Source: Gemmatimonadota bacterium
Lineage (GTDB): Bacteria > Gemmatimonadota > Gemmatimonadetes > Gemmatimonadales > GWC2-71-9
Assembly (NCBI GenBank): GCA_003222055.1
Contig: QHUT01000080.1
Location: 1 to 41,638, forward strand
Direction of reading: 5' to 3'
DNA length: 41,638 bases
A program made the translations under genes and the position numbers. The notes under the pieces are model-generated. The model saw only the letters and a program-made list of their open reading frames with translations. It did not search any database and was not told where the DNA came from. This document shows positions 38,211 to 41,638 of this stretch, piece after piece. Numbering within the stretch: position 1 is the stretch's first letter; each line of letters opens with the position of its first letter.

Positions 38211-40321
38211 GGCCGTGCCCTCGCGGTCGCGACCGGCACGCCTGCCGGCGCCACGTTCCCCGTGCGCCCGAGCCAGCGCAGGAAGTCGCCGATGTCGAAC
38301 GTGTTGTTGCGATTGCCTTGCAGATCGAGGTAGCGTGTCTGGTCGCCATTCGCGAGCGCCGGGCCCTGGAACTCGAGACTCAGGACCTGCTGCAGCGTGA
38401 GGGACGGCTCCACGACGTGGAGGGTCATCCCCCGCCCCGCGGTCTGCGTCTGGTCGGTCACGCTGACCTGGAACGTGTAGGTGCCCGTGTCGGTCGGCCA
38501 CCCGCTCAACACGCCGCCCTGCGACAACCCCACCCCCGGAGGCGGCGTCCCCGACACGACGCTCCACCGGTAGTTGCCGCCACCACACGTCGCTCTCAGA
38601 ACCGTGTTATAGGAGTATCCCCACTGGCCACCGGGGAGCTGCGGCACCGTGGTCACGGCCAGGGGCTGCACACCCGTGTTCAACACGAAGCGCACCGCTC
38701 CATTGGGCACGACCTGGCTGATCGTGTCCAGGCTGAAGCCCGGGCAGCCGGTCGCGTTGAGGCCGTCGCTCGGCAGCGTGGCGATCGACAGCGTCGCGTT
38801 TCCGGTGGTACCGGGATAGAGGTCGCCCGCATCGCCACGATCCGAGCAGCCGACGACCGGAGCCCCCGGATAGCAACGACGCGCGGGGTCCGCGTCGAGG
38901 TTGCCGAATCCGTCTGCCTGGATGGACTCGAGGCCGTGAATCGGGCCCACGTTCACATGATTGAAGTCGCGGTTCGGGCCCGGTGTGGTCACCCCGTCGG
39001 CAATTTGCGCCGAATCCACATGCCAGACGATGAGGCCCCCACCGCACGACGCGGGTGGATTCGCGGAGGCATACCACGCCTGGCAGTGGTAGCGAATCAT
39101 CGCGCTGTCCGACAACACACGCTGACGGTTTTCCAGCAGGAAGTACTCGCCGCGCGGGTTCGATCCGGTGACGGGGACGAACAACGCGGTGTCCACGGTT
39201 GCTTGCGCCGGGCCGAACGTGTACGCCCCGCTGGCGAGCGGTGCGACGACCACCCAGCCCAGCTCGTTGAGCGACCACACGTCCATGCGCGAGGGACTGA
39301 ACGGGGACGTGTAGTTCCCACTCCCCATCAAGCTGTATTCGCCCACGCCCTCGCTCGACTCGTCGGTGTCGTACAGATCGGGGAGCCCGAATCCGTGTCC
39401 GGTCTCGTGAGCCACCGTGCCGATCGGCATGATCGTGGTGGTGTCGCACCCGCTCGCACCGCCCACGCCGCTCTCCAGGATGTAGTCGGCCACCTGCACG
39501 TTCACCGTCCGGCCGTTCACCACGGTGGTCGAATGCGTGCGATACGGCCCCAGGAAGAAGCGGTGTGCCCACAGGTGATTGTTGCCGCGCGGCCCACACG
39601 CTCCGTCGAGCGCCGGCTGCATGAACGCCACCAGATCCACGAAGCCGTCGCCATCGCTGTCGTATTGCGTCCAGTCGATCTGGCCGTCGAGCTTGCGCAG
39701 CGCCTCGGTGAGCGCGCTCTGCATGCGTGCGACCGCATTGGGTGAGAACAGGCCGTTGCAGTCCGTCGAGCCCGTATACGGGTTTCCGGTGCAGGTGCCG
39801 GGAACGCCGGTGTAGGTCACTTCATTGGAGTCGAGCGCGGCGTAGCCGTACGTCTGCCCCTGCACGTTCAGCAACCCGTTCGACAGCTCGGCGTAATACG
39901 ACGCGTACGTGTAGGGCCGGCCGGCGGACGCGCCGGTGGGTGTCGGCGCGAACAGCACGTCGTCGAACTGGCTGGTGGGACGGATCTGGCTCGCCGGTGT
40001 GTTCTTGAACTTGAACAGGATGGCCGGCACGCGCAGCACGCCGGAGACGGCGGGCCCGGCCGCGAGCGGCGCGCCCTGCGACCGCGGGGCGCGGCCCCCG
40101 GTCACGAGCGGTGCGTTCAGCGCCGGGAAATTCCGCTGCCGCAACAGTTGCTGGCGGGCGCTCCGCACGGCGCGCACCTGTTTGCGCCACACCCCGTCCT
40201 TGCGGAAATCGAAGCCGCTAATCTCGCGGCGCACACGCGGCGGGCCCTGCTGCGATCGGCCGGCGCCCGGCAGGCAGACGACGGCCACCACGGTCAGCAA
40301 CAGGGTGTGTCGAGCCTTCAC
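38207..40321 (-). CDS. Secreted M6-family metallopeptidase with Ig-like and dockerin-like C-terminal modules
   Basis: A 704-residue secreted protein: signal peptide (about 1-23), then the M6 (immune inhibitor A-like) catalytic region. The zinc site is 'HETGHGFGLPDLYD' (His305, Glu306, His309, third ligand Asp315 or 318). An EF-hand-like 'DSDGDGFVD' lies at 221-229. A putative-Ig domain covers about 550-637 ('GNYRWSVVSGTPPPGVGLS', 'TYTFQVSVTD'). The end (about 640-688) has the dockerin-like motif 'LDLQGNRNNTFDIGDFLRWL'. Start GTG 40321 has GGAG 7-8 nt upstream. Translation is coupled to a small lipoprotein. The last module recurs in the neighbouring protein at 40966, and likely attaches the enzyme to a partner. 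Confidence 0.9.
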   Translation of the reverse strand: MKARHTLLLTVVAVVCLPGAGRSQQGPPRVRREISGFDFRKDGVWRKQVRAVRSARQQLLRQRNFPALNAPLVTGGRAPRSQGAPLAAGPAVSGVLRVPAILFKFKNTPASQIRPTSQFDDVLFAPTPTGASAGRPYTYASYYAELSNGLLNVQGQTYGYAALDSNEVTYTGVPGTCTGNPYTGSTDCNGLFSPNAVARMQSALTEALRKLDGQIDWTQYDSDGDGFVDLVAFMQPALDGACGPRGNNHLWAHRFFLGPYRTHSTTVVNGRTVNVQVADYILESGVGGASGCDTTTIMPIGTVAHETGHGFGLPDLYDTDESSEGVGEYSLMGSGNYTSPFSPSRMDVWSLNELGWVVVAPLASGAYTFGPAQATVDTALFVPVTGSNPRGEYFLLENRQRVLSDSAMIRYHCQAWYASANPPASCGGGLIVWHVDSAQIADGVTTPGPNRDFNHVNVGPIHGLESIQADGFGNLDADPARRCYPGAPVVGCSDRGDAGDLYPGTTGNATLSIATLPSDGLNATGCPGFSLDTISQVVPNGAVRFVLNTGVQPLAVTTVPQLPGGQWGYSYNTVLRATCGGGNYRWSVVSGTPPPGVGLSQGGVLSGWPTDTGTYTFQVSVTDQTQTAGRGMTLHVVEPSLTLQQVLSLEFQGPALANGDQTRYLDLQGNRNNTFDIGDFLRWLGRTGNVAPAGVPVATARARP

Positions 40322-40452
40322 GCGGAACTCCCGGTCCTCGAGGGATGAGCGCGACGTTCCAATCTAAGGCGCGGCCGAGGGAGCGGCCGTGGCATGCCTC
40401 ACGCCCCGCCTCGCGAGTACTACACCGAGCAGCATGAATCCGATCACGCCCG

Positions 40453-40590
40453 GCGCCGCATCCCGACGCGCGGGCCTTCGCGACGTGGGCGACACAGGGG
40501 CGCGAGGCGGTGCTCGCGCTCCGGCTGCCGGACGGTACGCCGGCGTTCGTGCCGCGGCCAGGCGACTGCGAAGCTACTGCGAAATCGTGA
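40453..40590 (+). pseudogene. Relic of the 3' end of a tupA-like gene
   Basis: The plus frame encodes 'HPDARAFATWATQGREAVLALRLPDGTPAFV' and ends at a TGA. The intact TupA-like protein (36992-37792) ends 'HPNAPADAGGFAQWATQTG...AIAELRLPDSTPAFA', so this is its last 45 codons. No start codon or upstream body is present: an in-frame TGA lies about 20 bp before the homology. It occupies the gene-poor stretch 40322-40573 and overlaps the convergent lipoprotein tail by 17 nt. In the intact copy the gap to the equivalent lipoprotein is 16 bp. Confidence 0.75.
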
Positions 40591-40969
40591 GGGAGTACCC
40601 GTTGAGCGGGCGCAGTTGGAAGTCCGACCCGGCCACGGCCTCGATGGTTGCGGCGTATTGGCTCAGCTTCCGGGTGTCGGCGAGGCCGATCGTCACCACC
40701 GCGCCGTTCGTCAGCGTCCCGGTGACGGCCATCCGGGTCACCATGGTCAGGGGCTGGGAGAAGACCCGTAGCCCCGGCGCGGCCGTAATGCTCGTGGGCG
40801 CCAGCGGCCCTGTGAACCTGAACTGAATCGCGCCGTCCGAGCCGGCCTTGGGCGTCGTCAGCGAAACGGTGAGCACTCCCGCCACCGGACCCGTGCCCGC
40901 GTCGCTGCTGCAGCTCCCGGCGCCTCCCAGTGCCAGCGTGACCAGCAGCCATCGCCCGAGCCGCTTCAT
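40574..40969 (-). CDS. Small lipoprotein, paralog of 37809-38210
   Basis: A 131-residue protein. Signal with lipid Cys20 ('GGAGSCSSD'), then one beta-rich domain ('LTVSLTTPKAG', 'GAIQFRFTGP', 'MAVTGTLTNGAVVTIGLADTRKLSQYAATIEAVAG', 'GYSLTISQ'). It shares strand order and several motifs with the lipoprotein at 37809. Its ATG overlaps the stop of the upstream secreted protein by 4 nt (ATGA), as in the first unit. Proposed role: surface or periplasmic anchor/partner for that protein, by analogy with cohesin-dockerin pairs. I recognise no named family. Confidence 0.7.
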   Translation of the reverse strand: MKRLGRWLLVTLALGGAGSCSSDAGTGPVAGVLTVSLTTPKAGSDGAIQFRFTGPLAPTSITAAPGLRVFSQPLTMVTRMAVTGTLTNGAVVTIGLADTRKLSQYAATIEAVAGSDFQLRPLNGYSLTISQ

Positions 40970-41638
40970 CGAGACGCTCCTTTCCGCTTAGCCGCGCTCA
41001 CGCGCGCCCGTTGCTGGGCCGTGAGCGGCGCCCCGGTCGCCTGCACCCAGGCGAGAAAATCGCCCAGATCGAACTCGCCGCTGTTGTTCCCCAGCTGGTC
41101 GAGGTCTGTGAGCTGCGCCGCTGTGAGCGCGCTCGACCCGTTGAGCAGCTGGGAGACCACGTCCACCGTGTTGAAGGTCTCGAGGAACACCGCCCGCACG
41201 GAGTACGGCCGACCCATCGGCAGCGTGACGCTCAAGTTCTTGGTGACGGTATCGCCCGCCCAGCCTTGGAACGTGCGCACGACGCTCGTGTCGGTGGCCA
41301 TGAGGGTCACCGGCGTCCCGTCCGTGACGAACGTGTCGCTCGGCACCGAGCCCGAAATCGTGCCGCCGCTGGTGGCGGTATAGTGGACCTGGTGCGACCG
41401 GGCCAGCGTCACGGTGAGGGTTTCCGGGGTGGCGGTCGGCGTGTAGCTGAAGCTGCGCGGCTGCCCGCCGGACCAGGAGACGAAGACTTGCCGGGTGCGA
41501 CCGCCCACCGTCAACTGCGTATCCGCGACGCTCACGCTGTGCACCGTGCCGGGCGTGAGAACATCCCGGAACAGGTGATATGTGACGGCGTCGAACTGGA
41601 TCACCGCGGCCGTGTCCGTCGCGCGCACCACCCAGACA
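40966..41638 (-). CDS. Secreted protein with repeat domain and dockerin-like C-terminus (5' end beyond window)
   Basis: The frame is open to the window edge, so only the last 224 residues are seen. They contain an InlB-type bacterial repeat ('TLARSHQVHYTATSGGTISGS', 'FQGWAGDTVTKNLSVTLPM', 'SVRAVF'), followed by the same C-terminal module as the M6 peptidase: 'LDQLGNNSGEFDLGDFLAWV' with a preceding helix. A basic tail follows. The catalytic part, if any, lies outside. The gene is coupled to the lipoprotein at 40574. A signal peptide cannot be checked. Confidence 0.8.
   Translation of the reverse strand, partial: VWVVRATDTAAVIQFDAVTYHLFRDVLTPGTVHSVSVADTQLTVGGRTRQVFVSWSGGQPRSFSYTPTATPETLTVTLARSHQVHYTATSGGTISGSVPSDTFVTDGTPVTLMATDTSVVRTFQGWAGDTVTKNLSVTLPMGRPYSVRAVFLETFNTVDVVSQLLNGSSALTAAQLTDLDQLGNNSGEFDLGDFLAWVQATGAPLTAQQRARVSAAKRKGASR

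Overview
The window looks like chromosomal DNA of a high-GC Gram-negative bacterium. It encodes a TonB-dependent receptor, several TonB/ExbB/ExbD genes, lipoproteins, a Tat-like exported glycosidase and a membrane pyrophosphatase. The mix (S9 peptidases, carboxypeptidase-like/TonB receptors, DUF1343, CPXCG, DUF411, dockerin-like secreted proteins) suggests Gemmatimonadota or a close relative; this is inference, since no database could be searched. Genes are packed tightly, with many 4-nt ATGA, GTGA or CTGA stop/start overlaps. I see no phage genes, insertion sequences or CRISPR array.

Layout. 1-12.6 kb: a sodium:solute symporter (cut by the window edge), divergent from an A-type Fe-S carrier with its own promoter and terminator. 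Next come a second symporter coupled to a BadF/MurK-like sugar kinase, a convergent S9 peptidase, and an operon of a NamZ-like exo-N-acetylmuramidase lipoprotein (DUF1343), a TIM-barrel glycosidase-like protein and a TonB-dependent receptor. Read together this is a candidate peptidoglycan/amino-sugar salvage locus. 12.6-17.5 kb: an operon of K+-independent H+-pyrophosphatase, APC amino-acid permease and a DAACS symporter with an unusual cation motif. 17.6-21.5 kb: a TonB energy-transduction cluster (three TonB-like proteins, one ExbB, two ExbD). 21.6-25.8 kb: a two-kinase, one-regulator cluster behind a small exported protein; the regulator appears to start at CTG. 25.8-33.5 kb: a Tat-like GH36-type glycosidase with a GH2-like module, convergent with a four-gene carbohydrate ABC transporter, one of whose permeases carries about 310 extra N-terminal residues that look like an extracytoplasmic sensor.

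33.5-36.8 kb: a truncated peroxiredoxin, Mn-superoxide dismutase, and a coupled cluster of single-cysteine MsrB, inositol-phosphatase family protein, DUF411 and CPXCG protein behind tRNA-Ala(TGC). This is an oxidative-stress and metal-linked neighbourhood, with copies of a 28-bp dispersed repeat. 36.9-41.6 kb: a TupA-like tungstate-binding lipoprotein, then two parallel units, each a secreted protein ending in the same dockerin-like motif, translationally coupled to a small lipoprotein. A relic of the tupA 3' end beside the second unit shows that this whole block arose by segmental duplication. The paired secreted-protein/lipoprotein units are the best candidate for an undescribed system here.
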